Source of the DNA: Synechococcus sp. AG-670-F04
GTDB taxonomy: Bacteria > Cyanobacteriota > Cyanobacteriia > PCC-6307 > Cyanobiaceae
Reading direction: 5' to 3'
Length of the DNA: 64,000 nucleotides
NCBI GenBank assembly: GCA_003211515.1
Contig: QCSN01000002.1
Span: forward strand, 52,375-116,374
Made by a program: the position numbers and the translations under genes
Notes under the pieces: generated by a model
Databases searched by the model: none
What the model was told of the DNA's origin: nothing
The model's input: only the letters and a program-made list of their open reading frames with translations
Part shown: piece by piece, positions 45,095-53,074 of the stretch
Layout: each line of letters opens with the position of its first letter
Numbering within the stretch: position 1 is the stretch's first letter

Positions 45095-45531
45095 GGCAAT
45101 TGTCTTAACCCTGTTTGGGAATTGATTTAGGATTGGTGCTTTTATCTTTCATGCAGTCATGATGCTTTACGCTAAAGAAGCTGCTAGAGATCATTCTGTT
45201 CCAGAGTGGACCCGACTGATTCTCCTTCAACAGTACTGCCCGAGCACGATTTGTTTTTAGCGGGTTGTCCGAATTGATCTTGGGATGGGATTGCGGCAAT
45301 TGTGGATGTTCCTGTGCTTTTGTTGTGGAAGACTTTGTGGGAAGGATGTGGGTTGTGCCAAAGATTCTCTCTCTTGGTAGCTTCAGGGGCGGTCTCCATT
45401 GTGCTGTGGTTGATCATTCCACTGCGTTCTTGCAAATCATCGTGACAGCAATGCACCCACCCGAGGTCTTCTGCAGCACCGACATGCGTTGTTTGAAGTA
45501 CTAGATCATCGATGACCAAACCTTCTTTTTG
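45095..45531. other. gene-free gap
   Basis: Open frames on both strands cross 45184-45519; one on the plus strand contains CGNCGCSC, but no ribosome site, no conserved-looking start and overlapping frames on both strands make me leave them uncalled. Promoter of the PiT-like gene expected here. Confidence 0.35.
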
Positions 45532-46539
45532 ATGATGGCCGATATGAACATCTGGATGGCGATCGGCTTTCTTCTGGCGGCGTACTCAGTCGTCGCCAAT
45601 GATTCGTTGCAGACGCTGGGTACCTATCTCTCTTCGAACAGGCAATGCACTTCCAAGCTGGTGCAGATGGCGTTTGTCTGTGGCATCACGATCATTGTCC
45701 TCTTGTTGGGTTGGTTTCTGAATGGGGGCGATCCGGCTTGGGGGCGCCTTACTGTTCCTGGTCGGGAGTTTCCGCTTCCTGAGGATTTTTCATGGGTCTA
45801 CGTTCTTCCCCCGATTGCTGTTCTTGTTCTCACCCAGTGGGGAGCACCTGTAAGCACCTCCTTCCTGGTTCTTTCGTCATTTAAACCTGGCAATATTGAC
45901 AAACTTATAACAAGTTCTTTCTGCGGCTATTGCCTTGCTTTTGTCTTTGGTTTGGCTGCCTATGGGCTGGGAATGTGGCTCTTGGAGCGGAGGGTTTATC
46001 GCAGCACATTGGAGGACCATAATTTAAGCCGAGTCTGGTATTTATTGCAGTGGTGCTCGACAGGTTTCCTCTGGAGCATGTGGTTGGTTCAGGATCTGGC
46101 AAATATCTTTGTGTTTCTTCCTCGCACAATGAATTTGTTTTCAATGTTGTTTTGTACATTGATTTTGTGTGTAGGTCTTTGTTTTCTTGTGGCGAATGGT
46201 GGTGGTCCGATTCAGTCAGTGCTTCGCTCGAAGACCAACACATCTGATCTCCGATCGGCGACGGTGATTGACTTTTTTCTTGGCCTTTGTTTGCTTTATA
46301 GAGCGTTTCTTTCGACATTTCCCCTCAGCACGACTTGGGTCTTTCTTGGTTTGCTTGGGGGGCGGGAAATTGCTCTTCGTATTAAGGAACAAGAATTTGA
46401 ATATGTTTTTGCGAATCATGCAAGCGGCAGTCTTAGTAAGGTGCTCGGAAATGATCTTTTTAAAGCGTTCATTGGACTGGTCGTTAGCTTGCTCATTGCC
46501 ATCGTGATTCAACCTCTTGCCAGCTTCATTGGGAGTTAA
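45532..46539 (+). CDS. divergent PiT-family-like (phosphate/sulfate permease) transporter
   Basis: 335 residues with about ten membrane segments. The two half-signatures of PiT carriers are recognisable: VANDSLQTLGTYLSS near the N-terminus and paired GAPVSTSFLVLSSF / FPLSTTWVFLGLLGGREIA loops, both of the (A)PxST type. The inverted-repeat topology fits. Strongly diverged from classic PiT, so ion specificity (phosphate, sulfate or other) is open. Confidence 0.7.
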   Translation: MMADMNIWMAIGFLLAAYSVVANDSLQTLGTYLSSNRQCTSKLVQMAFVCGITIIVLLLGWFLNGGDPAWGRLTVPGREFPLPEDFSWVYVLPPIAVLVLTQWGAPVSTSFLVLSSFKPGNIDKLITSSFCGYCLAFVFGLAAYGLGMWLLERRVYRSTLEDHNLSRVWYLLQWCSTGFLWSMWLVQDLANIFVFLPRTMNLFSMLFCTLILCVGLCFLVANGGGPIQSVLRSKTNTSDLRSATVIDFFLGLCLLYRAFLSTFPLSTTWVFLGLLGGREIALRIKEQEFEYVFANHASGSLSKVLGNDLFKAFIGLVVSLLIAIVIQPLASFIGS

Positions 46540-46835
46540 AGCTCAATTCTGAATCGAGTCCTCTTGGACTGCTTTCTTAGGAGCACACAACAGATGAATG
46601 TTGCGCAGATCACTCCGATGATGCAGGAACACCTTAGATATGGGCTAAGGAGAAAGAACTTGTTTGTCCGTTCCCTCCTTCATCCTGTCCCTCTCCCTTT
46701 CACCACTTAGCTATCTCATCCCCTCCCTCCCGAGACACCAGCGGTCGTTTTCGTTCAAACGGAGAGCCGAAAGCGCGGCCTGTTCAGGTTTGGCTCAAGC
46801 CGGATGTTATTCAGCGTCTGGATGCCTATTGCGCT
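46540..46835. other. 5' region of the ribbon-helix-like gene without start codon
   Basis: Coding similarity of the next gene begins before its first possible start. From 46713 the frame reads ISSPPSRDTSGRFRSNGEPK and then VQVWLKPDVIQRLDAYCALY without any ATG, GTG or TTG. An ATC at 46713 stands where homologues would plausibly begin. AAGGAG at 46647-46652 is a ribosome-site-like string but leads into another frame. Confidence 0.4.
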
Positions 46836-47270
46836 TTGTACGGTATCGGTCGAGGTCGTGCGATCGGCCATCTTCTGAAGGGTGCGCTGCCTGATCCAAG
46901 TTGGTTGCCATCCACCGCCACCCTGATCAATGACAGCGATGAATCGCCAGCTTCAGCTGGCGATTCATCGTCTCCAAAGGGCGTCGGCGGATCTCAAGGG
47001 GTGGATCAAGATTCTGAGCTACTCACTCTTCAGCAGCGTCCATGTCCACGGCCGCATTTCAAAAAGGGAGATCTTGTCACTAACAAACGTGGTGATCGCA
47101 GAGGTGTCATCGATGCTGCCCCTCCCTGCTGGGTTGCTCCAATGCGTCTCCCTTCGGGAGAGCTTCAGACTGGGTACTGGACTTATTCGGTGGCCTGGGA
47201 AGGGGAGATGGGCTTCACCATTTCCTATTCCGAGGATCTGTTGAGTCCTCAAGGGCCGGCTGCCCGTTGA
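46836..47270 (+). CDS. ribbon-helix-helix-like N-terminus plus beta domain, start uncertain
   Basis: First usable start is TTG 46836, but coding signal extends upstream to about 46713. The N-terminal VQVWLKPDVIQRLDAYCALY then GRAIGHLLKGAL reads as a ribbon-helix-helix type DNA-binding unit. A serine-rich linker (about 35 residues) leads to a compact basic/beta domain: HFKKGDLVTNKRGDRRGVID, TGYWTYSVAWEGEMGFTISY. Either the start codon is unusual (ATC) or lost by mutation or sequencing error. A DNA-binding regulator is inference. Confidence 0.55.
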   Translation: MYGIGRGRAIGHLLKGALPDPSWLPSTATLINDSDESPASAGDSSSPKGVGGSQGVDQDSELLTLQQRPCPRPHFKKGDLVTNKRGDRRGVIDAAPPCWVAPMRLPSGELQTGYWTYSVAWEGEMGFTISYSEDLLSPQGPAAR

Positions 47271-47334
47271 TGGTTCTGCGTGACGTGGTCGCTTTCGAGA
47301 TTCATAGCTAAGTCGTAGATAGACGAGACTCGAT

Positions 47335-47676
47335 ATGGGACGCTCCGTTGCGATTGCCGTCTCTGCGGCGCTTTTAAGCCTGAACAGTGCGATGGTTCAT
47401 GCATTGCCGCGACCTCAGTTGAATCAGCGTCAAACGATTCTTGAGGCCAATCGATATCTGATCGCTGATGGCTGGCGACCAGCTCCCCAACAGACTCCAT
47501 CTCCACAGGAGCGAGCTATTGCAAGCGTTTCTCTGGCCAGTCTGAGTGCATGTTCGGGCAGTGGAGTGGGGTTTTGCCGTTACGACTACGTCCGAGAGCA
47601 GCAGACGCTTTCGGTCGTCACCGTTCCATCGGATCCAGGCAAACCATCGGTAGGACGTGTGGAACGTTGGTGGTAA
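47335..47676 (+). CDS. small exported protein, function unknown
   Basis: 113 residues. Signal peptide MGRSVAIAVSAALLSLNSAM with cleavage after VHA. Mature part: RQTILEANRYLIADGWRPAP, two cysteines in SACSGSGVGFCRYDYVRE, ending SVGRVERWW. The ADGWRP motif and Cys pair recur in small exported cyanobacterial proteins. Ends one base before the convergent PNPOx-like gene. Confidence 0.72.
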   Translation: MGRSVAIAVSAALLSLNSAMVHALPRPQLNQRQTILEANRYLIADGWRPAPQQTPSPQERAIASVSLASLSACSGSGVGFCRYDYVREQQTLSVVTVPSDPGKPSVGRVERWW

Positions 47677-48240
47677 TTAGGGGTTGAGTCTTTCTTCAAT
47701 CCAGATCTGATTGGATCGCGTCCAGAGCAAGCGCTGGTGAAAATCTCCTTTCAAATCCAATAACTCCACGCGAAGGGTGGCAAGGCGCAAAATTCTGAAA
47801 TGGTCGGGCAAGGGGTGGTTGTCGTCGACGTTGATGGCCATGGAGTCATTCCCAATGAAGGGCGCTCCAGGTTGTGGCCAGGTCCAGACGGCACGGCCGC
47901 GGGGCGTCAGATTTCTCCAGGCCTGATCGCAAGCGACTGAATCACTTCTGGGGCAAAGGATTTCAATCACACCACGCAAGCGGAACTGTTGTTTTGCTTT
48001 TGGGAACAACCAGCAGATTTCGGCTTCAGGTTGATGATTCAGTTCGCTGAATTTATCGCTGCGGGCATCACTAAACAGTTCGACTTGCGTTTCGTCAATC
48101 CAACCTCTGAAGACCAGAGTTCGAACCCGTGGGCTCCCATTTTGGCTGACCGTCGCCAGTTGAACCCAGCGAGCCTGGGCAACGGCTCCTTCCCGTTTCT
48201 GGGCTGCTCGCAGGCGTTGTCTCCAGATGGGAATTGTCAT
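47677..48240 (-). CDS. pyridoxamine-phosphate-oxidase-fold flavoprotein (Alr4036-like)
   Basis: 187 residues of the split-barrel FMN-binding fold: VQLATVSQNGSPRVRTLVFR, DARSDKFSELNHQPEAEICW and FRLRGVIEIL. The C-terminal segment ends SNQIWIEERLNP, the RLNP-type close of PNPOx. Family members of this cyanobacterial group are not proven PNP oxidases; FMN binding is likely, reaction unknown. Head-to-head with the next small gene. Confidence 0.82.
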   Translation of the reverse strand: MTIPIWRQRLRAAQKREGAVAQARWVQLATVSQNGSPRVRTLVFRGWIDETQVELFSDARSDKFSELNHQPEAEICWLFPKAKQQFRLRGVIEILCPRSDSVACDQAWRNLTPRGRAVWTWPQPGAPFIGNDSMAINVDDNHPLPDHFRILRLATLRVELLDLKGDFHQRLLWTRSNQIWIEERLNP

Positions 48241-48278
48241 GGCCGTTGAAAAATCTTGACTGTCACGATGGACATGTA

Positions 48279-48542
48279 ATGGCTTCCTTAACCGCTATGG
48301 CAGCTGGACGAAATGAACGTGTGATTGCCGACCTGAGGGCATGCAGTGATCCTGCGGATCTTCTGGCGCTTGATGAGCGAATGGCCCTCAACCATCGTGA
48401 TGAATCTCTGCATCGTGTGATCTGCGATGGATTAAGGGATCGCAGCATTGCACCGGTCGAAGCTGCATCATGGTTGACAGCACTCATGGACCATCGCAAC
48501 CGACAGTTGACGGCATGTCTGAACATGGCTTGCCAGGTCTGA
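48279..48542 (+). CDS. small helical protein, function unknown
   Basis: 87 residues from ATG 48279; an upstream ATG at 48234 would overlap the divergent gene. Helical and polar: RVIADLRACSDPADLLALDE, APVEAASWLTALMDHRNRQL. Two or three Cys. No family recognised. Its 3' end is 17 bp from the convergent deacetylase gene. Confidence 0.6.
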   Translation: MASLTAMAAGRNERVIADLRACSDPADLLALDERMALNHRDESLHRVICDGLRDRSIAPVEAASWLTALMDHRNRQLTACLNMACQV

Positions 48543-48559
48543 GTCGGGGTGAATCGTCA

Positions 48560-49474
48560 TCAAATCGAGTAGAGACGAGCTTGTTCGCTCGCCGCCCGAA
48601 ACACGATGGCGTGACGGCCAACAAGCGGTTCAAGCGCGTCGTAGCCACCTCCGATCACCGTCGCGATCGGAATCATGCGTCGCAGACATGCATCAAGAAC
48701 CAGCCGGTCGCGCATCAAGAGACCTTGATCAGTTAGGCCGAGGCGCCCTAATCGATCGTCTTGATGCGGGTCAACCCCTGCGTTGTAGAGCACCAACTGC
48801 GGCTTGAGCTGATCCAGCAAATTAGGAAGACGATCCGCGATGACCTCGAGATATGCAGCATCATTGGTGCCATCCTCAAGAGCGATATCAAGGTTGCTGG
48901 GAACTTTGCGCAGGGGGAAATTGCTGGCAGCATGAACGGACGCCGTGAAGACGCGGGGATCATTCCGGAAGCAGGCTGCAGTTCCATCCCCTTGATGAAC
49001 ATCTAGATCAAGAATCAGAATTCGATCAACAGCGCCTTCATCGAGAAGCACCTGAGCCGTTACAGCACAATCATTGAAAATGCAGAACCCACTACCAAAG
49101 GCAGGGTGGGCGTGATGGGTTCCTCCGGCAAGGTGAGCAGCGATCCCTCTCTCCAGTGCCAGTCGTGCTGTCATCAAGGTCCCGCCGACGGCGATCCAAG
49201 TGCGTTGCACAAGCGGTCGTGTCGCAGGCAGACCGATACGGCGCTGTTCGGCGCGACTGAGTTGGTCTGAGCTGAAAGCTTGGTGGTAGTGCCTTTGATG
49301 GATCCGTTCGAGGTCCTTTCTGGGAATGCTGATCGGGGTATGGATTTGGTCTTCGTTAATCCAATGCTTGTTGCGAAGCAGGGCATGCAACATGCTGAAT
49401 TTCGCCATCGGAAACCGATGCGTTGATGGCAGTGGTGCCGAGTAAAGCGGGTGGTAGACAACGGGGAGCGGCAC
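48560..49474 (-). CDS. histone-deacetylase-family enzyme (class II-like)
   Basis: 304 residues, arginase-deacetylase fold. Active-site pieces: HLAGGTHHAHPAFGSGFCIF (His-His dyad), ILDLDVHQGDGTA (zinc Asp/His), LYNAGVDPHQDD (zinc Asp) and VIGGGYD. In bacteria such enzymes act on acetylated polyamines, acetoin-like or small acetyl-amides; the target here is unknown. A five-unit 16-bp repeat lies about 180 bp upstream of its start. Confidence 0.9.
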   Translation of the reverse strand: MPLPVVYHPLYSAPLPSTHRFPMAKFSMLHALLRNKHWINEDQIHTPISIPRKDLERIHQRHYHQAFSSDQLSRAEQRRIGLPATRPLVQRTWIAVGGTLMTARLALERGIAAHLAGGTHHAHPAFGSGFCIFNDCAVTAQVLLDEGAVDRILILDLDVHQGDGTAACFRNDPRVFTASVHAASNFPLRKVPSNLDIALEDGTNDAAYLEVIADRLPNLLDQLKPQLVLYNAGVDPHQDDRLGRLGLTDQGLLMRDRLVLDACLRRMIPIATVIGGGYDALEPLVGRHAIVFRAASEQARLYSI

Positions 49475-49927
49475 TAGGGATTCCGTTTTGCGCTGTTATG
49501 AGCTGAAGGCGATCCTGCAGGATTTCAAGGCTGCATGCAGCAGGCAGAGATCTAGGAGCATCGATGCAGCAGGCGGTCGCGGTCATGCCTCTAGGAAAGA
49601 TTAAGAACCGCAGCCGGCGTTCTGCCGCCAATTGGCAACGCGATTCAAAGCGCAATCATTTCTCAATGCAATCATCTCCCAGTGCGGTTATTTCTCAGTG
49701 TGGTTATTTCTCGGTGTAATCACTCCTCTCGAGCAAATAAATCAGTGGTAGCGGAAGCCATAATCGCAGCTTCGCCGTTGGTTGTTCTCCGTAGGCGCTT
49801 CTCATCCAAGTTTGAATCAAATGGCGATCGATATCAATAATAGATCACTATTTTACCTGTTAGCCGAATTGTGATTGTTGTTGTTTTTAAGTTTGTTAAT
49901 CCTCTCATGGGATGTTGTTTTAGATGG
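49475..49927. other. intergenic region with 16-bp tandem repeat
   Basis: No ORF. Holds the promoter of the deacetylase (-) and a five-unit repeat at 49652-49731. GCATGCAGCAGGCAG and GATGCAGCAGGCGG near 49535-49575 form a second imperfect direct repeat. Confidence 0.45.
49652..49731. repeat. degenerate 16-bp tandem repeat, five units
   Basis: Units: GCAATCATTTCTCAAT, GCAATCATCTCCCAGT, GCGGTTATTTCTCAGT, GTGGTTATTTCTCGGT, GTAATCACTCCTCTCG, in strict 16-bp register. Differences are scattered, so the array is old. No reading frame spans it because 16 is not a multiple of three. Confidence 0.8.
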
Positions 49928-50296
49928 TTATCTGATCTTGTCAATCCAGCGATCAATTGCTTTCATTTGTGGGCTTCTGGGGTCTCGAAGTTGTAGACGA
50001 TAGCGAGTAATCGGTACATTCATTCCATTGCCAGCACGGATGTTGAATTTGTAGATAGGTTCACCCTTCACTCGCTTAATATCGCTGAAGAATTGATCTT
50101 GGATGCTAGATATTGGAATACGGGATGCATTGCTGAAGTCATTGTTTGCGATGTAAAACACTCCTGTGCCCTCCATGTATTGACCGACGTAAAAATCATT
50201 AATGCGTGAATTAGTCGTGAAGGTATCGTTGAAGGCGATTTTAAATTTGGATTGCTGATTTGAGGTCAGCTGGCATCTGGATGTGATGTAATTCAT
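49928..50296 (-). CDS. hypothetical protein after the pentapeptide gene
   Basis: 122 residues. Beta-rich and polar: CQLTSNQQSKFKIAFNDTFT, YVGQYMEGTGVFYIANND and a basic end RYRLQLRDPRSPQMKAIDRW. No signal peptide in this reading. It starts 5 bp after the pentapeptide gene stop on the same strand, so the two are probably one transcript and their products may work together. Family not recognised. Confidence 0.55.
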   Translation of the reverse strand: MNYITSRCQLTSNQQSKFKIAFNDTFTTNSRINDFYVGQYMEGTGVFYIANNDFSNASRIPISSIQDQFFSDIKRVKGEPIYKFNIRAGNGMNVPITRYRLQLRDPRSPQMKAIDRWIDKIR

Positions 50297-50301
50297 TTGC
50301 C

Positions 50302-50760
50302 TTACAGGCGCTGACTCCTTTTGGCTGATGACTCGCTTCCCATGCAGAAGAATGGTGTCTGATGAGAATGTGTCGGGGCGGAAAAATTTGGGTCTACCTT
50401 GGTACCTCTTAAGTCTGCCCCCTCAAGGCTAATTTTGATCGGTGTAACGCCACGCAGATTGGCATTTCTGAGATTTGCGTTGGTGAAAAACATACCGTTC
50501 ATTCTGACTGCGCGTAGACCTGCTCCCTCCAGATTGGCATGTTTCGCACCAATGTACTGTTTTGAAGAAAGGTCAAAGCGCTTCAGATTGCAATTCCCAC
50601 AATTGAAGGGGTTTGCAATGGCGCTATTGCTTGTAGCTAAGACAATCAGAAGTGTGGTGCCACAAATACTAATTTGTCTTCCCAGCTTATTTTTTTTGAT
50701 TGAATGCCATGTTGGCTTAGCCCTTTGTAAAAGTGCGATACCTATAGGTAGAATAACCAT
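50302..50760 (-). CDS. membrane-anchored pentapeptide-repeat protein
   Basis: 152 residues. A hydrophobic stretch (QISICGTTLLIVLATSNSAI, about residues 29-48) is signal or anchor. Then FNCGNCNLKRFDLSSKQYIG and repeats ANLEGAGLRAVRMNGMFFTN, ANLRNANLRG, LEGADLRGTK. The CxxCNL start and MFFTNANL unit match the broken gene at 29670-30128. C-terminus (about 25 residues) is unrelated and polar. Pentapeptide proteins form square beta-helices; function unknown. Confidence 0.75.
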   Translation of the reverse strand: MVILPIGIALLQRAKPTWHSIKKNKLGRQISICGTTLLIVLATSNSAIANPFNCGNCNLKRFDLSSKQYIGAKHANLEGAGLRAVRMNGMFFTNANLRNANLRGVTPIKISLEGADLRGTKVDPNFSAPTHSHQTPFFCMGSESSAKRSQRL

Positions 50761-50861
50761 GTTGTCGCTTTCGAGGTTTTAAAAATTGACTTTTTCTTGC
50801 CAATTCTTGTGTAGGTGATTCTATTTGTAAGTTGTCATTGAAAATTGATTGCTTCAACTGT

Positions 50862-51065
50862 TCATACAACCAGCTTTCGCCTGATCCCTTCGGCGGCACA
50901 TGCAGTTCGATTGCGAGTGTTTAATTTTTGAATCACAGTGCACACATGGCCACGCGCAGTGCTTTCGGCAATATGGAGGTTCAGACCGATTTCACGGTTA
51001 GACATGCCGTTACAGACAAGCTGCAGGACATCTTTTTCCCGAGGAGATAAATTCATCATGGTCAT
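50862..51065 (-). CDS. stand-alone LuxR/GerE helix-turn-helix protein
   Basis: 67 residues made of only the HTH: MMNLSPREKDVLQLVCNGMS, NREIGLNLHIAESTARGHVC, IQKLNTRNRTACAAEG. No receiver or sensing domain. Such HTH-only proteins act as small transcription regulators. It reads away from a predicted plus-strand small RNA (51139-51265) across a 70-bp gap. A GTG-started frame overlapping its end (to 50717) is left uncalled. Confidence 0.75.
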   Translation of the reverse strand: MTMMNLSPREKDVLQLVCNGMSNREIGLNLHIAESTARGHVCTVIQKLNTRNRTACAAEGIRRKLVV

Positions 51066-51138
51066 TGGTACTCAATTAGGAATCAACTTTGTTCTTTGAT
51101 AATTATTATCGACCTGATTCAATTGAGCTTTGATCAGG

Positions 51139-51265
51139 ATCACAGGCTTGTGTGATCTCCCTCACACGCTTAACCCCAAGGCCATGTCACCCACTTGGGT
51201 GAGAGTAAGGTCATCTGAAATGAAACAAGATTGGCAAAAAATCCCCCATTCGGGTGAGGATTTTT
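51139..51265 (+). ncRNA. candidate small RNA with three stem-loops and terminator
   Basis: Hairpin 1 GATCACA (51139-51145)/TGTGATC (51152-51158); a single-stranded TCCCTCACACGC; hairpin 2 TCACCC (51188-51193)/GGGTGA (51198-51203); then a terminator AAAAATCC (51237-51244)/GGATTTTT (51258-51265), bidirectional by symmetry. The CTCACAC stretch is reminiscent of the Yfr1 loop but is not identical, and the overall layout is longer. Confidence 0.45.
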
Positions 51266-51804
51266 CAGCTTTGATCAGTGACTATATGATTACTGCAAAG
51301 CGATTGCGATGGAAGAGCTTTCTAGAAATCAGCAGCAACAATTGAGGATGATGGCCTCTGAATTCCTGCTGATCTCGATAAGTCATTTGCATTTAAATCA
51401 TGATTTCGATGTAATGTATCAGCGACTCATGCAAATTGATTTGTATGATTTACATGTTCTCCTCTCGCAAGATTGACGATCATGATTCAGTATTGATTCT
51501 CCTCTCAATGATGAGCTTGCATGCTCAATAGTTTTAGGATTATGATCATTTTATTGACTTGTTTATGGGGGCAGTCTTTGCCATGGGCTCATTTTTATCA
51601 ATAGAAAAATGTTTATGATCGAACTATCTCATATTAATTATCTATGTGACGAGATGAGTTGACCATCACGGCGCACTCTACCGGGCTTGACTTGGTCTCG
51701 GATTTGGCCGCTCCCGGTTCTTTTATTCATTAATGTGTTGTTTGTTGTCATATGATGAGATATTTAAGTATTGATGTTAATTTAGATTCTAAAGCTTTTT
51801 CTTG
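51266..51804. other. gene-free AT-rich gap
   Basis: About 540 bp. Many ATGATTTCGAT- or TTGATTT-type short words but no ORF or clear hairpin. A GCGCACTCTACC phrase at 51671 is isolated. Confidence 0.35.
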
Positions 51805-51912
51805 ATGGATTCCCAGTCAATCCTTACAATTTTGACTCCGTTTCTCGTCTTTGGAGGTGTATTCGTGATTCTTCTTATGGTCTGGGAAAAACGATTCCCC
51901 AGCGAGGATTAA
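51805..51912 (+). CDS. 35-residue single-helix membrane protein
   Basis: ATG 51805, TAA 51910. Short polar start MDSQSILT, one hydrophobic span TPFLVFGGVFVILLMV and an amphipathic charged end WEKRFPSED. Layout as in small thylakoid-complex subunits. No strong ribosome site. I could not match it to a named subunit. The next gene converges on it. Confidence 0.5.
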   Translation: MDSQSILTILTPFLVFGGVFVILLMVWEKRFPSED

Positions 51913-51949
51913 CTTCGTTTTTTGACGTTTCTGATCCTTTTCTTATTCA

Positions 51950-52204
51950 TTAAGCGAGCTGTCGTTCCATTAGCCATTGATTGAAGCCACTGCTTTCGAG
52001 CTCTTGGATGCAGTCTTGGATTTTACGCAAGTGGCTTCTCTTGACACGTGTAATTCGTTCCTTTTCTTCTTCATTTACGGTTTCACCAATGCGCTTCCTA
52101 TTGAGATATTCAATTTCATGATCAAGATTCTCCATTAATTCCAGCAATGAATAGCCATGGCGGATCTGTTGTTGATCAAGCGCGGAATCAAAGCTCCCCA
52201 TCAT
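51950..52204 (-). CDS. small coiled-coil-like protein, function unknown
   Basis: 84 residues, strongly helical: LLELMENLDHEIEYLNRKRI, EEEKERITRVKRSHLRKIQD, IQELESSGFNQWLMERQLA. High charge and heptad-like spacing suggest a short helical hairpin or coiled coil. No cysteine or membrane span. Converges on the 35-residue membrane protein. Confidence 0.65.
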   Translation of the reverse strand: MMGSFDSALDQQQIRHGYSLLELMENLDHEIEYLNRKRIGETVNEEEKERITRVKRSHLRKIQDCIQELESSGFNQWLMERQLA

Positions 52205-52260
52205 GACCTCTTAAGGATCTCTTAATTGTCTCATGTTGGGATCGGTCGCTCCCCTTGCTC

Positions 52261-52293
52261 AAAAAAAAGGCTCTCAGCTGAGCCAAGAGCCTT
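52261..52293 (-). terminator. rho-independent terminator after the exported pair
   Basis: On the minus strand: stem AAGGCTCT/AGAGCCTT (52286-52293 with 52267-52274), loop of 11 that can itself pair (GGCTCAGCTGAG), followed by eight T (52261-52268). It ends the two-gene unit at 53074-52392, about 100 bp beyond its stop, or a small RNA in between. Confidence 0.8.
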
Positions 52294-52391
52294 ACGTCCG
52301 TGTGTGAGGGGTGTCTCAAGCCCCTAATGATGATTCTCGCTTATCGAGCGCCAGGAGCACTGACTGATTCGTCACTATTTGTGTCTAGGTG

Positions 52392-52790
52392 TTACATGCC
52401 GTCCGCTGAGAATTTGAATTCTGGAATTTTTATTTCAAGGCGTGGTGAGCTGATCGTGATTCCTGTCGTGCTGCTTAGGACGATCAAGCCATAGACAAAA
52501 TCATTCTCCAAGCCGAGCTTGACGTTGCAGCTTTTGCTGATCAAACCATTCTGGCGCCGCGTTATGCAGTGTCCACGTCGCTCAACACTGATTTTCTGAG
52601 TGTTGCCAACCTGTAATTCAAGATTGTCTCCTGCCATTGTCACGCTGCAGATGTTTAGCTTCTTATTGACAAAGCATTTTGTTGCCTTGGGTTGGCTATC
52701 GGCGTGACCAGTAGCGACGATGTCAAAGAGGGTGATTGTGGCTGCGAGCATTCTCACCAGCATGAAGACAGTTGGTCGTTGACATGTCAT
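52392..52790 (-). CDS. exported protein, second of a coupled pair
   Basis: 132 residues from ATG 52790, which overlaps the upstream stop as ATGA. Signal peptide MTCQRPTVFMLVRMLAATIT-type, cleavage near GHA-D. Mature part has four cysteines (KCFVNKKLNICSVTM, GHCITRRQ, SKSCNVKLG) and beta-type C-terminus ISSPRLEIKIPEF. Two disulfides are likely. Unknown function; pairs with the next gene upstream. Confidence 0.68.
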   Translation of the reverse strand: MTCQRPTVFMLVRMLAATITLFDIVATGHADSQPKATKCFVNKKLNICSVTMAGDNLELQVGNTQKISVERRGHCITRRQNGLISKSCNVKLGLENDFVYGLIVLSSTTGITISSPRLEIKIPEFKFSADGM

Positions 52791-53074
52791 TGAGAAATGA
52801 ATTGATCTGTGGCCACGCATCTCGCCCATCCATGGCTAGGGAGCTGGGGATTGCCTCGGTCAGCACGCTTGTATATCAATTTGAATTGGCAGAACCCTAG
52901 GCTGTCGCGGAGGGGTGGTACATGAACACGAACTTCTGGAAGGTCAAGGCGAAATTTTTCACTTTGTTTTGGTTGCGAATAGAAGATCGTTCCTGCTTTC
53001 ACGGTGAAGATCGCAGCTGAGGCTCCGGGACCCAGAGTTGAGAATATGAACAAAGCAGTGGGGATCCAGCGCAT
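52787..53074 (-). CDS. exported protein, first of a coupled pair
   Basis: 95 residues. Signal peptide MRWIPTALFIFSTLGPGASA, then AIFTVKAGTIFYSQPKQSEK, LPEVRVHVPPLRDSLGFCQF and WARCVATDQFISQ. Two cysteines. Its stop overlaps the ATG of the next gene (ATGA), so translation is coupled and the products probably act together outside the cytoplasm. No family recognised. Confidence 0.65.
   Translation of the reverse strand: MRWIPTALFIFSTLGPGASAAIFTVKAGTIFYSQPKQSEKFRLDLPEVRVHVPPLRDSLGFCQFKLIYKRADRGNPQLPSHGWARCVATDQFISQ

Noticed and set aside
45184..45519. Overlapping ORFs on both strands, one with CGNCGCSC
   Set aside because: Neither has a ribosome site or continuous conserved-looking sequence; mutual overlap makes both doubtful.
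51139..51265. Identification of the candidate small RNA as Yfr1
   Set aside because: Yfr1 is shorter with an ACTCCTCACAC loop and a single terminal hairpin; here the motif differs and three hairpins exist.
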